Source: Tardiphaga sp.
GTDB lineage: Bacteria > Pseudomonadota > Alphaproteobacteria > Rhizobiales > Xanthobacteraceae
Assembly (NCBI RefSeq): GCF_028290495.1
Contig: NZ_JAQGJT010000046.1
Location: 37,504 to 101,503, forward strand
DNA: 64,000 nt
Reading direction: 5' to 3'
How positions within the stretch are numbered: the stretch's first letter is position 1; each line of letters starts with the position of its first letter. The position numbers were made by a program, and so were the translations under genes. Of the stretch, positions 22,708-31,431 are shown in pieces. The notes beneath the pieces are model-generated. The model searched no databases. It was not told where the DNA came from and worked only from the letters and a program-made list of their open reading frames with translations.

Positions 22708-25479
22708 ATGCAGCCGTCGCGACGTCAGTTCGTGAAGTGGGTGACGGCAACGGGCATGACGCTCAGCCTGTCGCGGATTGTGACAGCGGCAAGCGCGCCT
22801 TTTGATTTTCATGAGATTCTGCCGGGCAGGGGCGCGTTCAATCCCGCAGCCAAAGGCGCTGGCCGTGTCGATGGCGTTGCCAAGGTCACCGGCGCCAAGC
22901 TCTATGCTTCCGACTTTCGCGCCGCGGACATGCCGGGCTGGCCCGCGACCACGTCGCACGCGCTGCTGATCCGCGCGCCGGACGCCACCCATGTCTATAT
23001 CGGCCTGGATCTCGCGCGCCTCAGCGGACCGCTGAAGCCGACGGTGGTCGTCACTGCGGCCGAGATAGACGGCATCGGGCTCACCGTTCCCGCCTTCTAC
23101 GCCGGCGACTTGTTCTGCCCGGTCGGCAAGACGCCGATCTATATGGGCCAGCCGGTCGCGCTGCTGATCTTCGAGACGTTCGACGCCTTCGACCGCGCGC
23201 GGCTCGCGCTGCGCGACAACACCTTTGTGAAGTTCGGCGAGGAAACCGGCCCGGTCTCGATGCCGCCGTTCGCCGCGTTCCGTTTCACCCGCGTTGCCGG
23301 CCCGACGCCGGACGCGCCCGATATCTATTCGCCGATCATGGCCGGCTGGGTTAGTCCGGGCCGCATCCAGGACACCGAAATCCCGGTGTGGGCGCCGTTC
23401 GCCAAGGAAACCACCAAGCCTTACGGCGTCGCCGCGCGGCATGGCGAGGCGATCCGCGCCGAACTCGACGGCAACAATCCCGATCTGCTGGTACTGGACC
23501 GCCAGTTCGACACCCAGTCGATCGATCCGATGTTCCTGGAGCCGGAAGCAGGGCTCGGCTGGTACGACGGCAACAGCAAGCAGCTCGAACTGGTGCTCGG
23601 CGTGCAATCGCCCTACGACACTACGGAATCGATCGGCGAGCTGCTCGGCAAGGCCAACGCGCCGTTCAAGCCCGCGCGGATCCATTCCAATTACGCCCAT
23701 ATGGGCGGCGGCTTCGGCGGCCGCGACCACACGCCGTTCGTGCTCTACATGGCGCTCGCCGCGATGTTCTTCCCGGGCCGCCCGGTGCGTCTGGCGCATG
23801 ACCGTTACCAGCAGTTTCAGGGCGGCATCAAGCGCCACGCCATCAAGATGCATTCGCGCATCGGCATCGACCGCAAGACTGGCAAGATCCTCGCTTTCGC
23901 CGCCGACCACGTGCTCGACGGCGGCGGCATCGCCAACTTCTCGCCCAACGTCGCGACCGTCGCGGCCAATGCGGCGATCGGCATCTATGACGTGCCGAAG
24001 GTCGATGTCACCACAGTGGCGCTGCATACCCGCGGCGTGACCGCGGGCTCGATGCGCGGTTACGGCACGCTGCAGACGATGAGCGCGATCGAGGTATTGA
24101 TCGACGAGGCCGCCGTCGCGCTGAAGCTCGATCCAATCGATTTCCGCCGCCGCAATGCGCTGAAGCAGAACGGCCGGACGCTGGCCGGCAACCGCTACAT
24201 CGTGTCGGTGCGCACCCCGGAATTGCTCGACAAGCTCGAGCAGCACGCGATCTGGCAAACCCGCGCCGCCGAAAAATCCAGGGCCAAGCCTGGTTTTCTC
24301 GTCGGCACCGGCGTCGCCTGCGTCACCAAGGATTACGGCACAGGCGCCGACTGTTCGAACGGCCGCGTCGAACTCGGGCCGGACGGTCGCATCGCGATCT
24401 GGAACGATCACACCGAGATGGGCACCGGCGTCGGCACCGCGCTGGCCAACCGCGTCGCATTGCATCTCGGCGGCATCTCCGATGAGGTCGCGGTCGCGCA
24501 GGTCGGCGTGTTCGACGCGCTCGGCATGGTCACGTCAGGCGATTCCTACGCGATGGACCAGAAGACCCAGGACGCCGCGGAGAAAAACCCGCGCTGGGTG
24601 CCGGCGATCTCGTCGGCGACCTCGGCCTCGATCGGCGCTCATGTCGGCACGCACGCGCCGGCGGAAGCCGCCAAGGTGATCTTCCAGTTCGGCCTGTGGC
24701 CGGCAGCACTCTTGCTGTGGAAGATCGCGCCGACCGATCCGCGCGCCAAGGATTTTGCCAAGGCGCAGTGGAAGAACGGTGAACTGACATTCGCCGAACT
24801 GCCGCCGTTGCCGCTGAAGATGCTAGCGGCGACTGCGCATGCGCGCGGTCTGGTCACGGGCGCGATGGCGCACGGCTTCTCGCGCTGGGAATGGGCGCGT
24901 GCGCGCTTCCTGCTGTCAGGCGTGCAATATCGCGCCGAGATTGACGCGCTCGCGGTGCGCCGCGGGGCAGGCCCCTTCCAGCGGCTCGACCGCGTCAGCG
25001 TCAAATTTCCGCCGACCGATAACAACCGCATCGGCACGTCGTACACCTCGATGTGCGGCACCGCCGTGCGGGTGGAAATCGAGAAGGCCACCGGCATCCT
25101 GAAGATCGCCAAGGCCTACAGCGTGCTCGAATGCGGCCAGGCGCTGGTGCCGGATCTGGTGCTCGGCCAGGCGCAGGGCGGCTTCGCGATGGGCGTCGGC
25201 TACGCGCTGCTGGAATCGCTGCCGCCGTTCGAGGGCGGCCCCGGCAACGGGCAGTGGAATCTCGGCCAGTATCTGGTGGCGCGCGGCTCCGACCTGCCGT
25301 TGCGCGATCTCGAAATCGAGATGCTGCCGCCGCTGCCGGACGAGAAGCCGAAGGGCATCGCCGAGGTCGTGATGATCCCGGTCGTGCCGGCTCTGCTTAA
25401 CGCCATCCATGACGCCACCGGACGGCGTTTCCAGTCGCTGCCGGTGACCCAAAGCCTTCTCAAGGGAGCGCTCGCGTGA
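22708..25479 (+). CDS. Molybdopterin-binding oxidoreductase large subunit (xanthine dehydrogenase family)
   Basis: 923 aa. An N-terminal twin-arginine signal (SRRQFVKWVTATG, Arg5-Arg6) indicates folded export to the periplasm. Family boxes include GVAKVTGAKLYASD, YMGQPVALLIFE, the molybdopterin loop HMGGGFGGRDHTPF, TAGSMRGYGTLQ, and DHTEMGTGVGTALANRV. Such enzymes hydroxylate aldehydes or N-heterocycles (isoquinoline 1-oxidoreductase IorB, AldH-like). The following genes supply a [2Fe-2S] subunit and a c-type cytochrome; there is no FAD subunit, so electrons likely go to the cytochrome. Substrate not determinable. Confidence 0.9.
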   Translation: MQPSRRQFVKWVTATGMTLSLSRIVTAASAPFDFHEILPGRGAFNPAAKGAGRVDGVAKVTGAKLYASDFRAADMPGWPATTSHALLIRAPDATHVYIGLDLARLSGPLKPTVVVTAAEIDGIGLTVPAFYAGDLFCPVGKTPIYMGQPVALLIFETFDAFDRARLALRDNTFVKFGEETGPVSMPPFAAFRFTRVAGPTPDAPDIYSPIMAGWVSPGRIQDTEIPVWAPFAKETTKPYGVAARHGEAIRAELDGNNPDLLVLDRQFDTQSIDPMFLEPEAGLGWYDGNSKQLELVLGVQSPYDTTESIGELLGKANAPFKPARIHSNYAHMGGGFGGRDHTPFVLYMALAAMFFPGRPVRLAHDRYQQFQGGIKRHAIKMHSRIGIDRKTGKILAFAADHVLDGGGIANFSPNVATVAANAAIGIYDVPKVDVTTVALHTRGVTAGSMRGYGTLQTMSAIEVLIDEAAVALKLDPIDFRRRNALKQNGRTLAGNRYIVSVRTPELLDKLEQHAIWQTRAAEKSRAKPGFLVGTGVACVTKDYGTGADCSNGRVELGPDGRIAIWNDHTEMGTGVGTALANRVALHLGGISDEVAVAQVGVFDALGMVTSGDSYAMDQKTQDAAEKNPRWVPAISSATSASIGAHVGTHAPAEAAKVIFQFGLWPAALLLWKIAPTDPRAKDFAKAQWKNGELTFAELPPLPLKMLAATAHARGLVTGAMAHGFSRWEWARARFLLSGVQYRAEIDALAVRRGAGPFQRLDRVSVKFPPTDNNRIGTSYTSMCGTAVRVEIEKATGILKIAKAYSVLECGQALVPDLVLGQAQGGFAMGVGYALLESLPPFEGGPGNGQWNLGQYLVARGSDLPLRDLEIEMLPPLPDEKPKGIAEVVMIPVVPALLNAIHDATGRRFQSLPVTQSLLKGALA

Positions 25480-25991
25480 CCACACTCGCCATCACCATCA
25501 ACGGCCAGAAGCAGACGCCCGCCGAGGTTCGCGACGACCTCACCATGAACGACTACCTGCGCGAGCATCTGGGCATGACCGGCACCAAGTTCGGCTGCGG
25601 AGCGGCGCAGTGCCTGAGCTGCGCGATCATCGTCGACAATGCCGACGGCACCAGCCACACCAGCCCGACCTGCATAGTGCCCGCCGTGAATTTCAATGGC
25701 CAGTCGGTGCGCACCGTCGAAGGCCACGCCAAGGGCAATGAACTCTCGGTGCTGCAGAAGGCGTTCATCGAGCACTTCGCGTTCCAGTGCGGCTACTGCA
25801 CCGCCGGCTTCCTCAATGAAGGCCAAGTGTTTCTGGAGCGGTTGGCGAAGACGCCGCTGCCGCGCGCGCAGCTGGAAACCGAGATCGCCGAAGCGCTCGA
25901 CGGCCATATCTGCCGCTGCACCGGCTACATCAAATACCACGAGGCCGTGCGCGACGTTATCCTCAAGGATCCCACGCGCTACCTCGTCTGA
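25476..25991 (+). CDS. [2Fe-2S] subunit of the molybdenum oxidoreductase
   Basis: 171 aa, start overlapping the large-subunit stop by four bases (GTGA), read from GTG 25476. First cluster: Cys41, Cys46, Cys49 and Cys66 (KFGCGAAQCLSC). Second: Cys105, Cys108 (FQCGYC), Cys146 and Cys148 (HICRCTGY). Domain order and length match CoxS/IorA-type small subunits. It lacks its own signal and is probably exported with the Tat-bearing large subunit. Confidence 0.93.
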   Translation: MTTLAITINGQKQTPAEVRDDLTMNDYLREHLGMTGTKFGCGAAQCLSCAIIVDNADGTSHTSPTCIVPAVNFNGQSVRTVEGHAKGNELSVLQKAFIEHFAFQCGYCTAGFLNEGQVFLERLAKTPLPRAQLETEIAEALDGHICRCTGYIKYHEAVRDVILKDPTRYLV

Positions 25992-26034
25992 TCCCCGAAA
26001 ATTGCCGCGCTGACGCGCATCAGGAGCGACCACT

Positions 26035-26637
26035 ATGATGCAGATGCGGGGCAGGGTGCGGGCAGCGGTTTTGGCGCTGGCGATATGCACGACGGCCGGT
26101 GCGGCTTCTGCCAATGATCTGGCCTCGCCGGAAAGCTTTGCGAAAATCACGGATGAGGCGGCGCGCTCGGCGGCGATGTTCAGCGAGCTGGGCCGGGTGC
26201 TGACAAGCCCGCGCTGCGTGAACTGCCATCCGGCCGGCGACCGCCCGCATCAGGGCGACATGGGCCGTCTGCACCAGCCGCCGGTCGAACGCGGCGGCGA
26301 TGGCAAGGGCACGCCGACGATGCGCTGTTCGACCTGCCACCAGGCCGCCAATTTCGATCCCGGCCGCGTGCCGGGCCATCCCGAATGGCATCTGGCGCCT
26401 ATCGAAATGGCCTGGCAGGGCAAGACGATCGCGGAGATCTGCCAGCAGATCAAGGACCCCGCCCGCAACGGCGGCCGCGCGGTCGATGCGCTGATCGACC
26501 ATATCGGCAAGGACACCTTGGTCGGCTGGGCCTGGGCCCCGGGCTTCGGCCGCTCGCCCGCGCCGGGTACGCAGGAGCAGGCCGGCGCGCTGGTGAAAGC
26601 CTGGGCGGAAAGCGGCGCGGCCTGTCCGGCGAAGTGA
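26035..26637 (+). CDS. Di-haem c-type cytochrome, electron acceptor of the oxidoreductase
   Basis: 200 aa with a signal peptide (about 1-26, cleavage after ASA). Two haem-binding motifs: CVNCH at 61-65 and CSTCH at 98-102. Located 43 bases after the Fe-S gene in the same direction, so likely co-transcribed. It should pass electrons from the molybdenum enzyme to the respiratory chain. No FAD protein is encoded nearby, fitting a cytochrome-linked periplasmic dehydrogenase. Confidence 0.88.
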   Translation: MMQMRGRVRAAVLALAICTTAGAASANDLASPESFAKITDEAARSAAMFSELGRVLTSPRCVNCHPAGDRPHQGDMGRLHQPPVERGGDGKGTPTMRCSTCHQAANFDPGRVPGHPEWHLAPIEMAWQGKTIAEICQQIKDPARNGGRAVDALIDHIGKDTLVGWAWAPGFGRSPAPGTQEQAGALVKAWAESGAACPAK

Positions 26638-26656
26638 GAAACCCGACACCGCTTTC

Positions 26657-26706
26657 GTGTCCCGGATCTGCGAAGCAATACGGCGTATTGCATCGCGTCC
26701 GGGGCA
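26657..26706. repeat. Palindromic intergenic repeat (CCCGGAT...CCGGG type)
   Basis: TCCCGGATCTGCGAAGCAAT then ACGGCGTATTGCATCGCGTC and CGGGG: imperfect inverted repeat, same design as the copy at 27241. Confidence 0.6.
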
Positions 26707-26724
26707 AGAGCGTGGTGAGCACTT

Positions 26725-26803
26725 GTAACCCGCATGAGCGAAGCGACATGCGGGACAGCGCGCTCCGTAAATCCCTGCATGTCGCTACGCTCATGCGGGT
26801 TAC
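26725..26803. repeat. Long inverted repeat
   Basis: Left arm 26725-26754 and right arm 26773-26803 are near-perfect complements of about 30 bases (core CCCGCATGAGCG against CGCTCATGCGGG) around an 18-base loop. It resembles a dispersed repeat I recall from Bradyrhizobium relatives; it may form a transcript hairpin. Confidence 0.75.
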
Positions 26804-27304
26804 GCCTGCGGTGGTCGACTGCCCGCGCACCACGTCGAATTTATCTTCCTATACTATTGATTAAAATCCTTATCTGATTATTATCCCCACATTCCCGTTC
26901 ACGAGGGGCACTTCATGAGGCGTCTTGCGGTGGAGCGGGGACAGGAAACGAAGGGGAAACCCGACGAGACCACGTCCCCGGGAGCACGGCCCGAGGGACA
27001 GAAACCGCCCATGGCAGCCGCAGGCTGTGTAAGCTTGCCTGCGATGAGGCGCGTCGAAAGGCGCTGCGCGGTTGCCGCTTCGTCGCCGACGGCGAAGCGA
27101 ACCGCGTCCCACTCCCCCCGCGCCTTTCGGCGCGCTGCCCCCCTCGTGGGTTCGAGGGGAAATGCTCACCCCCTCGGACGCGGAGGCGCCGCGAGAACAA
27201 AAGAGCTTGGCTATTTGAAATTTGCATCTGGAATTCACGCTCGTGTCCCGGACGCGCTGCAGCGTGAAACGTTGCTGCGCAGATCCGGGGCACGAGCTTG
27301 AGCG
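26804..27304. other. Intergenic region with palindromic repeats
   Basis: Together with 26638-26803 this forms a 667-base gene-free stretch. Its open frames (26915-27301 plus, 26913-27293 minus) are low-information translations of a common intergenic sequence, not genes. Confidence 0.55.
27241..27296. repeat. Palindromic intergenic repeat (CCCGGAC...CCGGG type), second copy
   Basis: TCGTGTCCCGGACGCGCTGC with AGCG, a short loop, then CGTTGCTGCGCAGATCCGGG and GCACGA. Related to 26657-26706. Confidence 0.65.
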
Positions 27305-27490
27305 TTACAGCTCGATCGGCACCGCCAGCCGTCCGATCAGCCCGGCCAATTCATCGAGATGATCGGTGTCCGGCAGATGATCGGTGTCGTGATGCTCGAC
27401 CACGGCGGCGAGCCGCAGCAGGCATTCGTCGTCGCTGATGGGGGGAAGGGTGTGGAGAGCCGTGGTCTGATGGCCGTGAAGCGCAGACAT
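27305..27490 (-). CDS. Small unknown host protein
   Basis: 61 aa from ATG 27490 with a GAGGTG ribosome site. His/Asp-rich middle (EHHDTDHLPDTDHLDE) may bind metal. No family recognised. An upstream start at 27592 lacks a ribosome site. Confidence 0.5.
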   Translation of the reverse strand: MSALHGHQTTALHTLPPISDDECLLRLAAVVEHHDTDHLPDTDHLDELAGLIGRLAVPIEL

Positions 27491-27632
27491 GGTCACCTCG
27501 TCGATTCGGGGTTTCGGGGTCACTTGTCGTCTCACAGCCGCAAATCTCGACGTGGAATGCGACGTTTTGGCGATGCCACTGTGGTGTTTCAACGCCGCAA
27601 GTTCCGTATTCGTTGCGGCAGATCATCGACGA

Positions 27633-27681
27633 AAAACGAAAACCCCCTTGTAAATCGCTGATTTCGGGAGGTTTTCGTTTT
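27633..27681. terminator. Hairpin upstream of tRNA-Asn
   Basis: AAAACGAAAACC (27633-27644) pairs with GGTTTTCGTTTT (27670-27681); T-run at the end suits a terminator in either direction. Confidence 0.7.
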
Positions 27682-27762
27682 ATGTGGCTGAGCCGCATTT
27701 CCCGCTTTGCAAGCCCGGATCGCTTTGTTATACGCTGCGGCAAGCGAGGCTTAATTCGCTGT

Positions 27763-27837
27763 TCCCTGGTAGCTCAGTGGTAGAGCATTCGACTGTTAAT
27801 CGAATGGTCGCTGGTTCGAATCCGGCCCGGGGAGCCA
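27763..27837 (+). tRNA. tRNA-Asn (GTT)
   Basis: 75 bases with encoded CCA. TCCCTGG pairs with CCGGGGA, anticodon loop CTGTTAA (GTT), T arm CTGGTTCGAATCCGG. Island 2 begins inside it; the element restores an intact 3' half. Confidence 0.96.
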
Positions 27838-27838
27838 A
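27790..27838. repeat. Left att repeat of island 2 (within tRNA-Asn)
   Basis: 49 bases, from CGACTGTTAATCG to GGGGAGCCAA, exactly repeated at 42906-42954 in direct orientation. Confidence 0.95.
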
Positions 27839-27866
27839 ACAAATTCAATGACTTAGATGCTTTGTG

Positions 27867-27892
27867 GGCCGTCCAGCTGGGCGGCCTTTTTT
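27867..27892 (+). terminator. Terminator after tRNA-Asn
   Basis: GGCCGTCC, loop AGCT, GGGCGGCC, then six T: rho-independent terminator just inside the island. Confidence 0.85.
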
Positions 27893-27906
27893 GTTCTGGG
27901 CCACCC

Positions 27907-27918
27907 TGGGGGCCACTT
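27907..27918. repeat. Putative integrase arm site, left end
   Basis: TGGGGGCCACTT, identical to 42769-42780 next to the right att copy; 69 bases inside the left att repeat. Confidence 0.45.
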
Positions 27919-27962
27919 TCTCCTTTGGCGAATCCGTCCGACGCTCGCTTGGGGGAAACAAA

Positions 27963-29444
27963 ATGTCCGAGATTGCTGCTGTCGCTGATGTGCCCGATAT
28001 TTGGGAAAACGATCGACTAGGAAGGGCCGCAGACGCGGCGTTCTTAAAACTGTTTTTGATAAACAGAACGATCGAACGCAAAGCTGCCGGGCAGCCGGCC
28101 TCGTACGTGCTCAATATCGATGCCCGCTGGGGGCAGGGGAAGTCGTTCTTTCTCTCGCGATTTGCAAAGATGTTAGAGGCCGACAAGTTTTTGGTCGCGC
28201 AGGTTAACGCCTGGCAGGATGACCATGCTGATGATCCACTGCTTTCGGTGATGGACGCAATCGATGCTGCGGTTGCGCCCTTAGTCAAGAGAGAGAAGAA
28301 AGCGCGGGATTGGTGGAATCAAGCCAAACGAAATGGTGCTGCTATCGCCGTGGCTGCTGCGAAGGGCGCAACGATCCAAATTGCTAAGAAGGCTATCGGA
28401 TCGGGACTCGATGAGGTGAACTCCATCCTGGCTTCTGACACTTCAAAGGATACCGAAAAAACTGCGGACGACCTAGCGAAGGCGCTTGGCGAGATGATCG
28501 GCGAGCAAGGCAAAACTCTGTTGGCATCTTTCCGCGAAGGAAAGAGGACTATATCGAAGTTCAGAGAGAGCGTCGGGCAGTTTCTTAAAATCGCTGCCGA
28601 AAAAGGGCAAAGCTTGCCACTCTTCGTTCTGGTCGATGAGCTTGACAGATGTCGTCCGCCATTTGCCATCGCGATGCTTGAGCGGATGAAGCACCTATTC
28701 GACATTGACCAAGTCGTTTTTATCGTCGCCACCGATACGACCCAACTCAGCCATTCGATTGGCGCAGTCTACGGATCAGGCTTTGATAGCGAAGGATATC
28801 TCTCGAGATTCTTCAATCGGACGTACCACTTTGAAGAAGCAACGCGAAAGTTGTTCGTTGAAGGACTTCTCACAGAGCTGCCAATAGATCCGACGAATTT
28901 ATCGTTACCGCCAAACACTGACTTGGCTTCCTACCTGACCCAAGCATTCGACTATTTCACGTTGCCTTTGCGAGATATAGAACAAGCCTACGATATCCTG
29001 CGAAGCTTCGTCACGACATGGAATCAAAAATGTAAAATCGAAATCGTGCCGCTTTTACCGATAGTAATTGCACATCAGCAAAAAAGTGCTCTCCCTTTAG
29101 ATAGCAATTTTGGTAGCGGGATTAATCAAATTGCTCGGCGCTTCGGCGGACCGAAAAGCCCGTGGCGCGTGACCTTCAACACTGGCGACTTTCGGAGCAG
29201 AGCGGAAGAGGTGGACGGCATTTCTCTAACAAATGATTTCATAAATCATGCAGTGAAGCCGCTATCAGATCTGAATCGCGAGGTCTCTGTAGTCTATTCG
29301 CGGTGGGTAGTGCAGCGTCTGTCAGATGAGTTCATGTTGTTGCATGGGAACAGTCATCACTCTGGCTCGCCTCCTTTTTCGATAGTTTTACGCTATCCAG
29401 AAATGGTTCGATCGGCAGGTCGCTTAAGCGGGCGAAAAGGCTGA
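27963..29444 (+). CDS. KAP-family P-loop NTPase
   Basis: 493 aa from ATG 27963 with a GGGGGAAAC ribosome site. Walker A is IDARWGQGKSFFL (Gly57, Lys60, Ser61); Walker B and KAP signature LFVLVDELDRCRP (Asp225, Glu226, Asp228); IVATDTTQLSHS follows as sensor-like strand. A long insertion between them (about 110-210) includes a small-residue helix (AAIAVAAAKGATI) that could be membrane-associated, as KAP proteins often are. The family includes F-plasmid PifA, which blocks phage T7, so a phage-exclusion role is plausible. It is the first gene after the left att site, separate from phage genes. Confidence 0.88.
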   Translation: MSEIAAVADVPDIWENDRLGRAADAAFLKLFLINRTIERKAAGQPASYVLNIDARWGQGKSFFLSRFAKMLEADKFLVAQVNAWQDDHADDPLLSVMDAIDAAVAPLVKREKKARDWWNQAKRNGAAIAVAAAKGATIQIAKKAIGSGLDEVNSILASDTSKDTEKTADDLAKALGEMIGEQGKTLLASFREGKRTISKFRESVGQFLKIAAEKGQSLPLFVLVDELDRCRPPFAIAMLERMKHLFDIDQVVFIVATDTTQLSHSIGAVYGSGFDSEGYLSRFFNRTYHFEEATRKLFVEGLLTELPIDPTNLSLPPNTDLASYLTQAFDYFTLPLRDIEQAYDILRSFVTTWNQKCKIEIVPLLPIVIAHQQKSALPLDSNFGSGINQIARRFGGPKSPWRVTFNTGDFRSRAEEVDGISLTNDFINHAVKPLSDLNREVSVVYSRWVVQRLSDEFMLLHGNSHHSGSPPFSIVLRYPEMVRSAGRLSGRKG

Positions 29445-29546
29445 GTGACCATCCCGCCGGCCGTAGCCGACGAACCGTTATCGGAATTCCGATGGCGGTG
29501 ATGCCCGGGACCAGCCCGGGCGTCGTGGTCGTAATTCCGGCCGCGG

Positions 29547-29645
29547 TCAGTAGGCGATCGGGAATCGCCACCCGACGATGAAGATCAGGAAGGCCAGCAC
29601 CAGCGCGATCAAAAGCCGGTCGAAGACTTGGACAGCGCGGTTCAT
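29547..29645 (-). CDS. Tiny membrane peptide, copy 3 (island 2)
   Basis: 32 aa: MNRAVQVFDRLLIALVLAFL then IFIVGWRFPIAY. Same pattern as the two island 1 copies (MNR..V.DR, FLIF.VGWRFP). Its ATG overlaps the stop of the acidic 183-aa gene (ATGA). Longer frames upstream to 29807 are out of phase with that gene and not used. Confidence 0.75.
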   Translation of the reverse strand: MNRAVQVFDRLLIALVLAFLIFIVGWRFPIAY

Positions 29646-30193
29646 GCAACATACCTCGCGAAACCGCTGGCGCGGCTCCCCGAGTAACCGTGGCACTGCT
29701 CCATCAGCCCGGCGAAGTCGCCGATCCCGCTTTCCAGTTCGCCATCCTCGCAGGACTGCTCGAGGTCGCGATCGTCCATGCTCGGCCCGCCAGCGGTGAT
29801 GCCACACAGTGACGGCTCGCGGCCGTCGTGCTCGTCTTCGAGATCTGCCGATTCGCCGCTGGCCCAGGTCCGTTGGCTGCCGCTGATCGTGGGATTAATC
29901 GAACCGAGCGACCACTCGTCGTCATGGTTATCCTCGTCGTCGAAGTCATAGACCTCCGCCTCGTCGGCCTGCTCGCAACAATTCTCGAAGCCGGCGAGGT
30001 TCGACTCGACCGGCTCCGGCTCCAGGTCGGTGTCGCCGTCGAGCTCGTTGACCAGGTCGATCAGGAATTCGATCTGCACCTGCGCCTCATGCCGCAGGCG
30101 GCTGAGGGCCTGAAAGATCTGTTCGGGGGAAAGGTCCGTCCGGCGATAGATCGCATCCAGGGGGCTCCCTGGCTTCTTCTTGGGGGTTTTCAT
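29642..30193 (-). CDS. Acidic unknown protein upstream of the tiny membrane peptide
   Basis: 183 aa from ATG 30193. N-terminal helix with RTDLSPEQIFQALSRLRHEA and QIEFLIDLVNEL; the rest is strongly acidic and repetitive in style (EPSLCGITAGG, ESADLEDEHDGRE, DFDDEDNHDDEWSLGS). I recall similar proteins from Bradyrhizobium genomes, without a known function. Translationally coupled to the 32-aa membrane peptide. Confidence 0.7.
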   Translation of the reverse strand: MKTPKKKPGSPLDAIYRRTDLSPEQIFQALSRLRHEAQVQIEFLIDLVNELDGDTDLEPEPVESNLAGFENCCEQADEAEVYDFDDEDNHDDEWSLGSINPTISGSQRTWASGESADLEDEHDGREPSLCGITAGGPSMDDRDLEQSCEDGELESGIGDFAGLMEQCHGYSGSRASGFARYVA

Positions 30194-30659
30194 GTGTTCG
30201 TCTCTTCGGTTTGGCTGTTCAAGGCCAGTCGCCGGCATCGGGCCGGCAGCCGGGAGTTGAACACCTGCCGAAGAGACAGGCCGACGCACTTTTAAGCCCG
30301 AAGGCTCTGGACATAGCGCACCGCTCCCGGCCATAATGGCCAGGTCGGTGCACCCGCCAAGGTGCAACCATTAGCATTTCGAGCCCGCCAAGGCTCTACC
30401 GCGCTCGCAGGCCGCAACCTCGTCAAAGGTCGCAGGCCTTGTTCTTCGGTCCGGGTGTTCAAGCCCACGGACATGATTTCACTGATTTACTTAAAAATCC
30501 ATCCCCATCGGGGCCCTTTGGCGCGTCTGTACCCTCCACTTTTGACAGGGAGGGTGGCGCTGGCATCGCTCGGTGAATAGTGGGGACGCTGCGGAGATTA
30601 ATACCCGTCCGACGCGTGGCCTGCCATCCTGAACGCACTAAGCGAATCAGGGAGTGAAA
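30194..30659. other. Intergenic region between divergent island 2 genes
   Basis: About 466 bases. Contains several Cys/Gly-codon-free GC palindromes such as GCCGGCATCGGGCCGGC but no supported gene; expected to carry divergent promoters for 30193 (minus) and 30660 (plus). Confidence 0.5.
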
Positions 30660-31127
30660 ATGTCAGACGACGAACTCAAGAAGATGCTCGACGCTGCACT
30701 GAACCAAGTCGCAAGTCGCGACAGCACAGAAAATGCCGCAAAGAAAAAGCTCGAAGCGGACATGAAAGCCTCTGGCGTTCAGCTGAAGGAACGAGTGCTG
30801 CCACGATTACGTGCCGCGCAGGAGGCTTGGAAAGGTAAACTAAAACTCGATATCGTCGACGACAGTGCGAAATTCGCTGCTGGCGCGAATGGCCGCACGA
30901 CTAATCCGTCGATAACGGCAACGGCAGTTGGAGTAGAGCCTGCAGGTTTCGTCTTTGTTACTCACTATCCAGGTCACGCATCAATTCAAGTAGGCGCCGG
31001 ATTGAACCGAGGTTCGCAAGCGCACGATTTTCGCATCTCCAAAATCGACGATCTGACAGATGGATTGATCGACCAAGTGTTGCAATCGATTCTCGATATT
31101 GCCCTTGGTTTGAAGAAACGTCACTGA
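30660..31127 (+). CDS. Unknown protein, island 2 cargo
   Basis: 155 aa from ATG 30660 (GGGAG site 9 bases upstream); GTG 30654 is the alternative. N-terminal half is a charged helix (DDELKKMLDAALNQV; KKKLEADMKASGVQLKE), then a beta-rich part with VGVEPAGFVFVTHYPGHASI. No family recognised. Confidence 0.65.
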   Translation: MSDDELKKMLDAALNQVASRDSTENAAKKKLEADMKASGVQLKERVLPRLRAAQEAWKGKLKLDIVDDSAKFAAGANGRTTNPSITATAVGVEPAGFVFVTHYPGHASIQVGAGLNRGSQAHDFRISKIDDLTDGLIDQVLQSILDIALGLKKRH

Positions 31128-31248
31128 CATCCGTCCGTCTCCCTGTCACTTGCCGGGTTTCACTGACCTTTTCCCGTTCAAACAAGAGTTCCTGACCTTT
31201 TAGGCGCGCTCAGGTTGCGCTAGGCTGGTGGCTCACAGGGAGCCTGAA

Positions 31249-31431
31249 ATGCGGTTTGCTCAATTCGCCGGCGAAGACGGACATTCGATCTACATCAACC
31301 CGGAAAAGGTTAGGTCCGTTCATTTTGTGAGTGAGCGCGCCTGCTTTGTAACCTTCGCGCACGACCATGGAATTCGAATCCCATTGCAGGCGGAGCTTGT
31401 GGTCGCCGACTTGAAAAAGGCGAGCAATTGA
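31249..31431 (+). CDS. Small unknown protein, island 2 cargo
   Basis: 60 aa from ATG 31249 with an AGGGAGCC ribosome site. Compact beta-rich sequence (SIYINPEKVRSVHFV, ACFVTFAHDHGIRIPL). Overlaps the following gene's TTG start (TTGA). Confidence 0.6.
   Translation: MRFAQFAGEDGHSIYINPEKVRSVHFVSERACFVTFAHDHGIRIPLQAELVVADLKKASN

Noticed and set aside
26913..27301. Overlapping open frames of about 126-128 aa on both strands
   Set aside because: Low-information Arg/Pro/Ser-rich translations of a common intergenic sequence; no ribosome site or family.
29547..29807. 86-aa version of the tiny membrane peptide
   Set aside because: The N-terminal extension is an out-of-frame reading of the acidic 183-aa gene; the 32-aa start matches the other two copies.
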